Shown here: positions 6,654-14,666 of the stretch, piece after piece | Position numbering within the stretch: the first letter of the stretch is position 1 | Layout: each line of letters starts with the position of its first letter | Assembly (NCBI RefSeq): GCF_037076345.1 | Contig: NZ_AP024702.1 | Coordinates: forward strand, 2,046,001 to 2,110,000 | DNA from: Haloferula helveola | GTDB taxonomy: Bacteria > Verrucomicrobiota > Verrucomicrobiia > Verrucomicrobiales > Akkermansiaceae | Direction: 5' to 3' | Length of the DNA stretch: 64,000 bases | The notes under the pieces: model-generated | Database searches by the model: none | The model's input: the letters and a program-made list of their open reading frames with translations, nothing else | Told to the model about the DNA's origin: nothing | Translations under genes and position numbers: made by a program

Positions 6654-8957
6654 ATGTCCGACGTTCCGACTTCCGCCGCTGCCAGCCACATCGCCACCAT
6701 CGCATCCGAAACCGGCATCGCCGCCACTTCGGTTGCCTCGACCGCCAAGCTCCTCGCCGAGGGCGCCACGGTCCCCTTCATTTCCCGCTACCGCAAGGAA
6801 GCCACCGGCTCACTCGACGAGGTCCAGATCCAAGCCGTCCGCGACCGGATGGTGCAGCTCGCCGAACTCGACGCCCGCCGCTCTTCCATCCTCAAGTCCC
6901 TTGAGGAGCGCAGCCTGCTCAGCGATGACTTGAAAAAGAAGGTCGCCGGTGCCTCCACCATGGCCGCGCTTGAGGACATCTTCGCTCCCTACCGCCCGAA
7001 GCGCCAAACCCGTGCGACAAAGGCCAGGGAGAAAGGACTCGAGCCGCTTGCCGATTGGCTGCTGGAAAACCAGAACGCCGATCCGGCCGACGAAGCCGCC
7101 AAGTTCGTCGATGCGGAGAAGGAAGTCGCCGACGCCGATGAAGCGCTCGCCGGCGCCCGCGACATCATTGCGGAACGCGTGGCCGACGACGCCGACCTGC
7201 GGGGCCGCACACGGAAGATCTATGAGGAGGAAGGCGTCGTCAGCTCGCGGGTGATGTATGGCAAGGACGAGGACAAGGACGCCGCGAAATACCGCGACTA
7301 CTTCGACTGGAGCGAGCCGTTCCACAAGATCCCGTCGCACCGCATGCTCGCCATCCGCCGCGGTGAGAAGGAGGCCTTCCTGATCATGCGGATCGAGGTG
7401 CCGCTCGAGCGGGTCTCGACCTTCGCCGCGCCCGACTGGGTCACCGGCTCGGGCCCGGCCGCGGAACAGGTCCGGCTGGCGGTCGAGGACGGCTGCAAGC
7501 GCCTGCTGATGCCCTCGATGGAAACCGAGATGCGCCTCGCCGGAAAGAAGGCGGCCGATGAAACCGCGATTCGCGTGTTTGCCGACAACCTCCGCGAGCT
7601 GCTCCTCGCCTCGCCGCTCGGTGGCAAGCGCACCGTTGCCATCGACCCGGCCTTTCGCACCGGCTGCAAGACGGTCGTGCTCGATGCCCGAGGCTCGTTG
7701 CTCCACCACACCGTGCTGCACGCCACCGCCGGCTCGAACAGCCAGCTCTACGAGGCCGCCGTCGAGCTCACCGGCCTGATCAAGAAGTTCCAGATCGAGG
7801 CGATCGCCATCGGCAACGGCACCGCCAGTCGCGAAACCGAAGCCTTCGTCCGTAAACTCAAGCTGCCCTCCTCCATCCCGGTCATCATGGTCAACGAGTC
7901 GGGCGCGTCGGTCTACTCGGCATCCGAGGTCGCCCGCGACGAGTTCCCGAACGAGGACGTCACCGTGCGCGGTGCGGTGAGCATCGGCCGCCGCCTGATG
8001 GACCCGCTGGCCGAGATGGTGAAGATCGACCCGAAGGCGATCGGGGTCGGACAGTACCAGCACGACGTCGACCAGCGCGCGCTGAAGGCAAGCCTCGATG
8101 ACACCGTCGTCAGCTCGGTGAATGCGGTGGGGGTCGAGCTCAACACCGCGTCCAAGCAGCTCCTCGCCTACGTCTCGGGCCTCAACGCGTCCCTCGCGGA
8201 GAACATCGTCGCCTACCGCAACGAGAACGGCGGGTTCCGCTCGCGGGCGGATCTGAAGAACGTGCCGCGCCTCGGCGACAAGGCCTTTGAACAGGCCGCC
8301 GGCTTCCTGCGGATCCGCGACGGCGAACATCCGCTCGACGCCTCATCCGTCCACCCGGAGCGCTACGGATTGGTCGAGCAAATGGCAGCCGACCTCGGCT
8401 GCGGTGTGGCCGACCTGATGCGCGATGGAGCCCTGCGCAAGAAGATCGACCTGCGCAAATATGCCAGTGACGAGGTGGGACTGCCGACGCTTCAGGACAT
8501 CCTCGACGAGCTCGCTAAGCCCGGCCGCGACCCGCGCAAGCAGTTCGAGCTGTTCTCTTTCGCCGAGGGTGTCGAGAAGCCATCCGATCTGAGCCCCGGC
8601 ATGAAGCTGCCCGGCATCGTGACCAACGTCGCCGCCTTCGGTGCGTTCGTGGATGTCGGCGTCCACCAGGACGGACTCGTCCACGTCAGCCAGCTCGCCG
8701 ACCACTTCGTCCGTGATCCCGCCGAGGTGGTGAAGGTCGGGCAGAAGGTGAATGTCACCGTCCTTGAAGTCGACGTTCCCCGCAACCGGATCTCCCTTTC
8801 GATGAAGGCGAAGCCGGATCTCGAGCCACGCTCGAACGGTGGCGGGCGGGGCAATTCGCAACGTGGGCCGCGTCCGCAGCGTCGCGACCACCGGCCGCAG
8901 CCGGCAGGCGGCAACGACTGGTTCAGCCAGGCGATGGATCAGGCGAAGAAGCGCTGA
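6654..8957 (+). CDS. tex: Tex family RNA-binding transcription accessory protein
   Basis: The 767-residue protein has the full Tex order: N-terminal helical HTH-like region (1-200), YqgF/RNase H-like domain (from about 325, KRTVAIDPAFRTGCKTVVLD), helix-hairpin-helix pair (about 490-560, NTASKQLLAYVSGL then RADLKNVPRLGDKAFEQAAGF) and an S1 RNA-binding domain (about 645-720, GIVTNVAAFGAFVDVGVHQDG). After the S1 domain comes a basic Gly/Arg/Gln-rich tail (SNGGGRGNSQRGPRPQRR). Tex binds nucleic acids and affects transcription; its exact role is unresolved. ATG 6654 (MSDVPTSAAAS) is preferred over an in-frame start at 6594 that lies in promoter-like sequence. Confidence 0.94.
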   Translation: MSDVPTSAAASHIATIASETGIAATSVASTAKLLAEGATVPFISRYRKEATGSLDEVQIQAVRDRMVQLAELDARRSSILKSLEERSLLSDDLKKKVAGASTMAALEDIFAPYRPKRQTRATKAREKGLEPLADWLLENQNADPADEAAKFVDAEKEVADADEALAGARDIIAERVADDADLRGRTRKIYEEEGVVSSRVMYGKDEDKDAAKYRDYFDWSEPFHKIPSHRMLAIRRGEKEAFLIMRIEVPLERVSTFAAPDWVTGSGPAAEQVRLAVEDGCKRLLMPSMETEMRLAGKKAADETAIRVFADNLRELLLASPLGGKRTVAIDPAFRTGCKTVVLDARGSLLHHTVLHATAGSNSQLYEAAVELTGLIKKFQIEAIAIGNGTASRETEAFVRKLKLPSSIPVIMVNESGASVYSASEVARDEFPNEDVTVRGAVSIGRRLMDPLAEMVKIDPKAIGVGQYQHDVDQRALKASLDDTVVSSVNAVGVELNTASKQLLAYVSGLNASLAENIVAYRNENGGFRSRADLKNVPRLGDKAFEQAAGFLRIRDGEHPLDASSVHPERYGLVEQMAADLGCGVADLMRDGALRKKIDLRKYASDEVGLPTLQDILDELAKPGRDPRKQFELFSFAEGVEKPSDLSPGMKLPGIVTNVAAFGAFVDVGVHQDGLVHVSQLADHFVRDPAEVVKVGQKVNVTVLEVDVPRNRISLSMKAKPDLEPRSNGGGRGNSQRGPRPQRRDHRPQPAGGNDWFSQAMDQAKKR

Positions 8958-8966
8958 TCGGCTGAA

Positions 8967-9036
8967 GGAGCGCCGGTTATGAAACCGGCATCTTTCCGAA
9001 CCGCGGCCGAACTGCCGGATTCATAACCGGCGCTCC
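8967..9036. repeat. REP-like inverted pair, GGAG head family
   Basis: The left unit is GGAGCGCCGGTTATGAAACC with the hairpin GCCGGTT-ATGA-AACCGGC at 8972-8989. The right unit, ending GGCGCTCC at 9036, is its slightly degenerate inverse. A further degenerate copy of the head and first stem (minus-strand GGAGCGCCGAATATGG) follows at 9039-9055. It lies in the 139-bp space after tex and before the 9097 gene, where the hairpins could also stop transcription. Confidence 0.65.
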
Positions 9037-9096
9037 ATTCCATATTCGGCGCTCCTCCTTGCCCTGCCACGGATCCGCCCCCATGCTCGCGACAAC

Positions 9097-9984
9097 GTGA
9101 AGCCCGCTCTCGCCATTTCCACCGTCGTTGTCGCGGTGCTCGCCACGGTCGTGGTCGAGGAAACCCGGATCAAGTCGCTGCAAGAGGAGATCAACCGGCT
9201 GCGGGCGCTGCCGCCACCGGATGCCCAGCCTGAAGCCGGCACGGCTCCCGCGAAGACCGGGACGCCCGGAGCCGCCGACAACAACTCGGAAGATCCCGCG
9301 CCGGTCATCGCCGAAGGAATCCGCAACGTGCCCGACAGCTACCCCGCTCCGGATACCGGGGTGATCCAGAAGAACGCGCTGAGCCCGTATTCCGACCTGC
9401 ATTACGAGCTCAACCTGACCAACAAGGAGCGGGCCTATTTCGAAGACCTCATCGCCGCCCGCAATGCGAAGCTTCGCGAAATGGCCGCCCGCTGGGTCGA
9501 TGCGCTGCCGACCGACCGGCCGCTGATCGAGAAGGAAATCGCGGAGTTCGAGGTCGCCAACGACCGTCGCATCCGGGACTTCCTCGACAGCGACGCCGAC
9601 TTCGAAACCTTCGAGGACTACCACGAGATGCAGCCGGAGCGTCACATGGTCGAGCAACTCCGGCCGATCATGGACCAGAGCGGAGTGGCCCTTGAGATCG
9701 AGAAGGAGCGGATGCTGATTTCCACGCTTCACGAGGCCCGGAAGGCCACCAGCGGAGTCGACTGGAACTCCCTCGAAGGCATGCAGGCGATCGTGGCCGG
9801 TGAACCGGAGAAACGGTTCGACGAGGAGTGGGACGCTCAGACGGAGTTCCTCGGCAAGCGACTTCCCGAGTTCCTGACCGAAGAGGAAGCCGAGGCGGTC
9901 TTCGGTGCCCGGATCCAACTCAAGGAGACGATGAAGGACGCGCTCAACGAGGCGATCGCCATGGTGAACGGCACCGGGGAATGA
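9097..9984 (+). CDS. Membrane-anchored coiled-coil protein of unknown function
   Basis: A 295-residue protein starting with GTG. A hydrophobic N-terminal anchor (residues 4-20, ALAISTVVVAVLATVVV) is followed directly by a short heptad-like helix (ETRIKSLQEEINRLRAL) and a Pro/Ala-rich linker (about 40-75). The remaining 200 residues are charged and helical (RAYFEDLIAARNAKLREMAARW, EKEIAEFEVANDRRIRDFLD). I recognise no family. It is probably a periplasmic or inner-membrane-anchored helical protein. Its stop overlaps the next start (ATGA, 9981-9984), so the two are translationally coupled. Confidence 0.75.
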   Translation: MKPALAISTVVVAVLATVVVEETRIKSLQEEINRLRALPPPDAQPEAGTAPAKTGTPGAADNNSEDPAPVIAEGIRNVPDSYPAPDTGVIQKNALSPYSDLHYELNLTNKERAYFEDLIAARNAKLREMAARWVDALPTDRPLIEKEIAEFEVANDRRIRDFLDSDADFETFEDYHEMQPERHMVEQLRPIMDQSGVALEIEKERMLISTLHEARKATSGVDWNSLEGMQAIVAGEPEKRFDEEWDAQTEFLGKRLPEFLTEEEAEAVFGARIQLKETMKDALNEAIAMVNGTGE

Positions 9985-10436
9985 CGGAGGTGCCGACCGG
10001 CGCGCCGAGGGCGCGGTTTCCGTCTAGCGCCCGTGAGTGGGCTGGGATGACCGGACTGATCGGCGGCCTTGTAAGTTACGGAGCGGTCTACCTTGACGCA
10101 GAAAGCCACGACGTATGGCCTTGGGTTGCCGAGAGCCTGGTCACGTTGGATACCGGTGGAATCGACGGTGGTCGCGCGATTGCCACGTTTCTGACAGTTA
10201 GCGCTGTAGTGACCTCGGCACCCTTTCTCTTTCCGTTTCTCGGAAGCAGCAAGCTTCTGCGGATTTTCCTGCGATGTATTGCGGGCATGGCTGCCGCGAC
10301 GATGGTGTGGTTTGCCCATGAAGACGGAGACGTAATTCGTTTCCTGTATCCGCTGGCCGCGGCTCCCACTCTCACTTTCCTCGGCCTCTGCCTCATCCCG
10401 GGCCGCATGCCGCCCGAGGAAACCCAGGCTCCGTGA
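9981..10436 (+). CDS. Small membrane protein, unknown
   Basis: A 151-residue protein with about four hydrophobic segments (TGLIGGLVSYGAVYL, AIATFLTVSAVVTSAPFLFPFL, LRIFLRCIAGMAAATMVW, FLYPLAAAPTLTFLGLCLI). No catalytic or family motif is recognised. The ATG at 9981 overlaps the stop of the preceding gene by 4 bp; the frame extends further upstream, but that part is a shadow of the previous gene. Its codon use looks slightly less GC-biased than its neighbours (for example tgtattgcgggc, gtaagttacgga), so it may be a more recent or weakly expressed gene. Confidence 0.65.
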   Translation: MTEVPTGAPRARFPSSAREWAGMTGLIGGLVSYGAVYLDAESHDVWPWVAESLVTLDTGGIDGGRAIATFLTVSAVVTSAPFLFPFLGSSKLLRIFLRCIAGMAAATMVWFAHEDGDVIRFLYPLAAAPTLTFLGLCLIPGRMPPEETQAP

Positions 10437-10492
10437 GCCTCCAACAATCAATATTGGACATCCGCCCCTCCGCCCCCTAATCCCGAGCCCGC

Positions 10493-11110
10493 ATGGATGC
10501 CTCTCAGTCAATGCACGCCTACGAGAAACTGCCGCTCTTCACGACCGGCATCGTCCTCGGCCTGTGGCTGATCGGCCTCCACGCGCTGATGCTGGTCAAA
10601 GCGGACGCGGTGAAGAGGTTCCTCAAGCGCTTCCCACGCAACCAGCAGATCGGCCAGATTCTCGTGGGTGTCGGCCTGATCTGGTTCTGGCTGCTCGTCG
10701 CCCAACCTGGGCCCGGCCTGCTGAACTCGCTGGCGATGGACCTCGGCGACCAGTTCAACGCGATGAAGCCGTTCCTCAAGTTGGCGGTGCCGATCTCGAT
10801 CGTGCTCATCTGCATCGCGGTGAAGGAATTCCTCGCCGTCCGTGCCCTCGGTCTTCTCGGCCTCCTCGTCGCGGCCCCGCTGCTCGAGTCGGCCTTCCTG
10901 AAAGCTCCCACCAGCCGCCTGCTGATCCCGATCTTCGCCTACGTGCTGATCATCAAGTCGCTCTACTGGGTCGGCATGCCTTACCTGTTCCGCGATGCGG
11001 TCAGCTGGGCGACCGCCGAGGACAAGCGCTGGAAGATGCTCTGCTTCGGCGGTCTCGGATACGGCGTCGCCGTCCTCGCCTGCGCGCTGCTGTTCTGGAA
11101 GGGCTACTGA
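10493..11110 (+). CDS. Multi-pass membrane protein, unknown
   Basis: A 205-residue protein with about six hydrophobic segments (TTGIVLGLWLIGLHALML, ILVGVGLIWFWLLV, LAVPISIVLICIAV, ALGLLGLLVAAPLL, LLIPIFAYVLIIKSLYWV, GLGYGVAVLACALLFW). A basic loop KRFLKRFPRNQQIGQ would lie in the cytoplasm. No named family is recognised. It overlaps the TonB-dependent receptor gene by one base (TGATG at 11108-11112), a strong sign of co-translation with it. Confidence 0.75.
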   Translation: MDASQSMHAYEKLPLFTTGIVLGLWLIGLHALMLVKADAVKRFLKRFPRNQQIGQILVGVGLIWFWLLVAQPGPGLLNSLAMDLGDQFNAMKPFLKLAVPISIVLICIAVKEFLAVRALGLLGLLVAAPLLESAFLKAPTSRLLIPIFAYVLIIKSLYWVGMPYLFRDAVSWATAEDKRWKMLCFGGLGYGVAVLACALLFWKGY

Positions 11111-13140
11111 TGTTCCGCGGCAGCCTGCTTCTCGCGCTCGGCACCCTCGCCGCCGCCGAGGAGCTTCCGGAAACGGTGGTGCTGGCCGAACGCGATGGCA
11201 GCGCACCCGGATCGCTCGCCTTCTGGGATGAAACGGAGATATCCAGCTTCGCCCCCCGGACCATCGACGAACTGCTCGCGACGGATCCTTCCTTCTCCCT
11301 ATATCGTCCGCAGTCGGCCATCTTCGCCAATCCCACCGCCGCCGGTGTAAGCTTGCGCAATACCGGTGCCACCGCCGCATCGCGAACCTTGGTCCTCCGG
11401 GACGGCATCCCCCAGAACGATCCCTTCGGCGGATGGGTGCACTGGGCACGCTTCGATCCCTGGGCGCTGGAAAGCGTGCGGATCGCCCCCGCCTCCCGCT
11501 CTGCCGCTTGGGGAAACCTGAGCCCCGCCGGCAGCATCCGGCTCAACCGGCGCCCGATCGACCAAAACCGCGCGATGCTGCGCCTGACCGCGGGATCCCA
11601 CGGGACCTACGGCGGTTCCGTGGCGGCGAATCTGGTTTCCGACGACACACGGCTGGGCTTCTCGTTTCTCGGCTTCACGACCCACAGCGACGGATTCCAA
11701 ACGGTTCCGGCATCGCAGCGCGGTGCGATCGACCGCCGTCTCGGACTCGACTTCTCCGGCTTCGACCTGCGGGCCGTATGGCGGCCGACGGATCATCTCA
11801 CGGTCGAACCGGCCCTGTCCTTCTACGATGAACGCCGTGGCAACGGCACTCCGGTGACCGGCAACACGACGGAGGCCTTCGACGCTTCCGTGCGCATCAC
11901 TTCGGAAGATGGCCCGCTTTCCTGGCAGCTGCTCGGTTACTACCAGCGCCGGCGGTTCGCGTCGGTCTTCAGTTCCATCGACTCTCTCCGCTCCACCGAA
12001 CGGGTCGCGCTGAACCAGTTCGACGTCCCGGGCGAAGGCGTCGGCGGAGCCTTCGTGATCCGACGCGAGACGGGCGACACATCCGCTGTCACGGTCGGCG
12101 CCGACCTCCGCTTGTTACGAGGCGAAACCAACGAGGACGCTGGCACCTTCCGCCGCCGCAAGGCAGGCGGCTCGCAGAACCTTGCCGGAATCTTCGCGAC
12201 GGGTGAGTGGCAGCCGCGAGCAGGCACCCGCCTCGACGCCAGCCTGCGGCTCGACCGCTGGGAATTGCGTGACGGCAAGCGCATCGAACGATCCCTGACG
12301 AGTGGCGCGCTGCTGCGTTCCGGATTTTCGCCGAATCGCGAGGGCTGGGAGCCCTCGGCGGCACTTTCGATCCGGCACGACCTCACCCGCAGGCTGACCG
12401 GCCACGCCGCAATCTCGACCAGCTACCGGCTGCCGACCCTGAACGAACTCCACCGGCCGTTCCGGGTGCGCAACGACCTGACCGAGGCAAACCCGAATCT
12501 CGATCCCGAGCGGTTCTACAGCATCGAGGCCGGTCTCGAGTGGCGACCGAACGACTGCTTCACGCTCGAGGCATCCGTTTTCCATCACTGGGTCCGCGAC
12601 GCGATTGCCAACGTGCCGGTCACCGACCCCGCCGAAATCGCCGCGATCTTCGGCAGCCTGCCTCCCGGCGGCACCGGTGCCCAACGAGCCAATGTCGACG
12701 AAGCCCGCATCCTTGGTCTGCAGACCTCGGCCGAGTGGCGGCCCGATGACTTCTGGACCGTGCGTTTCGACGGGCTCTGGTCCGACACAGAGTTCAGCTC
12801 ATCGAGGAACCAGCCTCTTCTGGAGGACAAACCCTTCCCCTTCGCGCCGGACCTCCGCCTGATCGGCAGCCTGACAGCAAGACCAAGCGACACCGTTTCG
12901 GTCTTCGCCGGGATCGAATACGGATCGTCTCGTTTCGACGACGCCCTCGCCTCGCGCCGGATTCCCAGCTACTACACCTGCCGTATCGGCGGAACGTGGC
13001 AGGCCACCGACTCGCTGAGCGTTCACGCCCGCGTCGAGAATCTGCTCGATGCCGAAATCGTCACCGGCCTCGGCAGCGACGGCATCCGCGGAACCGGCCA
13101 GCCGCGGAGCTTCTGGATCACCGCCGAGCTCGGATTCTGA
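11110..13140 (+). CDS. TonB-dependent outer-membrane receptor
   Basis: The 676-residue protein has a short signal peptide (MFRGSLLLALGTLAAA) and then the plug domain: ELPETVVLAER as TonB-box-like start, IDELLATDPSFSLYRP, GVSLRNTGATAASRTLVLRDGIPQNDPFGGWVHW, and the plug end AWGNLSPAGSIRLNRRP (about 1-150). A 22-strand-type barrel follows, with alternating aromatic strands to the C-terminal Phe (RSFWITAELGF), as required for BAM insertion. It imports a substrate across the outer membrane using TonB/ExbBD energy. The neighbouring sugar dehydrogenase and sulfatase suggest a carbohydrate or PQQ/metal substrate, but nothing in the receptor fixes this. Confidence 0.92.
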   Translation: MFRGSLLLALGTLAAAEELPETVVLAERDGSAPGSLAFWDETEISSFAPRTIDELLATDPSFSLYRPQSAIFANPTAAGVSLRNTGATAASRTLVLRDGIPQNDPFGGWVHWARFDPWALESVRIAPASRSAAWGNLSPAGSIRLNRRPIDQNRAMLRLTAGSHGTYGGSVAANLVSDDTRLGFSFLGFTTHSDGFQTVPASQRGAIDRRLGLDFSGFDLRAVWRPTDHLTVEPALSFYDERRGNGTPVTGNTTEAFDASVRITSEDGPLSWQLLGYYQRRRFASVFSSIDSLRSTERVALNQFDVPGEGVGGAFVIRRETGDTSAVTVGADLRLLRGETNEDAGTFRRRKAGGSQNLAGIFATGEWQPRAGTRLDASLRLDRWELRDGKRIERSLTSGALLRSGFSPNREGWEPSAALSIRHDLTRRLTGHAAISTSYRLPTLNELHRPFRVRNDLTEANPNLDPERFYSIEAGLEWRPNDCFTLEASVFHHWVRDAIANVPVTDPAEIAAIFGSLPPGGTGAQRANVDEARILGLQTSAEWRPDDFWTVRFDGLWSDTEFSSSRNQPLLEDKPFPFAPDLRLIGSLTARPSDTVSVFAGIEYGSSRFDDALASRRIPSYYTCRIGGTWQATDSLSVHARVENLLDAEIVTGLGSDGIRGTGQPRSFWITAELGF

Positions 13141-13211
13141 CCAGCCCACAAGGGGCTTCAGCGCTCTTCACTTGCGCGATCAACCGGAAGCGTCAAGGTT
13201 CCGTCCAACCG

Positions 13212-14666
13212 ATGAAGTCACTCACCGCCTTCCTCCTCCTGCCGCTGTCTCTGTTTGCTGAAGACACCCCCGACTACTCGGAAATGAAGGTCGACAAGCT
13301 GTTCGAAACGCTGTGTTCGGGCTGCCACGGCAAGGATCTGAGCGGAGGGCAAGGCGGCTCATTGATCGACGGCGAGTGGAAGCATGGCGCGACCGAAGCC
13401 GAGATCCGCAAGAGCATCGCCGAAGGCAACCCGCAGCTCGGAATGACGCCGTTCTCGACGGTGCTTGACGACAACCAGATCCGCTCGCTGGTGATCTACA
13501 TCCGTGAGAAGGAGAAGGAGGCCCTGGCGAAGGGCATCGACTTTCCGAAGCCGGAGCCGGGCAAGGTCACCCAAACCGCACACGAGGACTACACGATCGA
13601 GACGGTCGCCGATGACGGCCTGAAACTTCCGTGGGCCCTCGCCTTTCTTCCGGACGGAAGAAAACTCGTGACCGAACGCGGCGGACAACTCCGAATCATC
13701 GGCGCCGATGGCAAGCTCGACCCACAACCGGTCAAAGGCACGCCGGAGGTGATCGCCCACGGACAGGGTGGACTGCTCGAGGTCGCGGTGCATCCCGGCT
13801 ACGAGTCCAACGGCTGGGTCTACCTCGCCTTCTCTGACGGCTGGTGGGAGAAGGGTGCGGGGAAAGAAGGCAAGGACGGCAAGAAGGCAGACAAGCCTCA
13901 GACCATCACTGCTGTGGTCCGCGGCCGGATCAAAGACCACGAGTGGGTCGATCAGGAGTGGATCTGGAAAACCGACAAGCCGTTTTACACCGACGCCGGC
14001 GTGCACTTCGGCACCCGGATCGTTTTTAACAAGGGCTACGTCTACTTCATCGTCGGCGAACGCGGTGGCATGATGGAGTCCCAGGACCTGAACAATCCGA
14101 AGGGCAAGATCTACCGGCTGTTCGATGACGGCCGCGAACCGGAAGACAACCCGTTCGTCGGGACGGAGGGAGCCATCAAGGGAATCTGGACCTACGGCCA
14201 CCGCAACCCGCAGGGTCTCGACATCGATCCGCGCGACGGTTCGATCTACAGCACCGAGCACGGGCCGCGGGGCGGCGACGAGCTGAACTGGATCCGCAAG
14301 GGACTCAACTACGGCTGGCCGGTCATCACCTACGGGATGAATTACAACGGCACGCCGATCACCGGAATCACGGAAAAGGAAGGCATGGAGCAACCGGTGA
14401 CCTACTGGGTTCCCAGTATCGCGACCTGCGGGCTCGACTTCTACACCGGTGACCGCTTCCCCGAGTGGAAGAACGACCTTTTCGCCGGCGCCCTCGCCCA
14501 GAAGGAGGTGCGGAGGCTGCGTATCAAGGACCACAAGGTTGTCGAAGAGGAAGTCATCCTCAAGGACCTCGGCCGCGTCCGCGATGTGACCGACGGACCT
14601 GACGGCTATCTCTACGTGATCCTGAACGATCCGGATTCCATCCTGCGCCTGGCGCCAGCCGAATGA
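13212..14666 (+). CDS. Cytochrome c / PQQ-type soluble sugar dehydrogenase fusion
   Basis: A 484-residue secreted protein (signal MKSLTAFLLLPLSLFA). Residues 25-100 are a mono-haem cytochrome c domain with CSGCH at 35-39 and the distal Met probably in LGMTPF. Residues 115-480 are a six-bladed beta-propeller of the glucose/sorbosone dehydrogenase (aldose dehydrogenase, YliI-like) family: LPWALAFLPDGRKLVTERGGQLRII, GGLLEVAVHPGYESNGWVYLAFS, YGHRNPQGLDIDPRDGSIYSTEHGPRGGDELN. It would oxidise aldoses with PQQ and pass electrons to its own haem. ATG 13212 opens the signal peptide; upstream frame extension is a shadow of the receptor gene. The stop overlaps the next sulfatase start (ATGA). Confidence 0.92.
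   Translation: MKSLTAFLLLPLSLFAEDTPDYSEMKVDKLFETLCSGCHGKDLSGGQGGSLIDGEWKHGATEAEIRKSIAEGNPQLGMTPFSTVLDDNQIRSLVIYIREKEKEALAKGIDFPKPEPGKVTQTAHEDYTIETVADDGLKLPWALAFLPDGRKLVTERGGQLRIIGADGKLDPQPVKGTPEVIAHGQGGLLEVAVHPGYESNGWVYLAFSDGWWEKGAGKEGKDGKKADKPQTITAVVRGRIKDHEWVDQEWIWKTDKPFYTDAGVHFGTRIVFNKGYVYFIVGERGGMMESQDLNNPKGKIYRLFDDGREPEDNPFVGTEGAIKGIWTYGHRNPQGLDIDPRDGSIYSTEHGPRGGDELNWIRKGLNYGWPVITYGMNYNGTPITGITEKEGMEQPVTYWVPSIATCGLDFYTGDRFPEWKNDLFAGALAQKEVRRLRIKDHKVVEEEVILKDLGRVRDVTDGPDGYLYVILNDPDSILRLAPAE

Noticed and set aside
10437-10492. Short palindrome CCAACAATCAATATTGG as an operator
   Set aside because: Only the outer CCAA/TTGG pairs hold up; the inner part is not symmetric and there is no supporting second copy.
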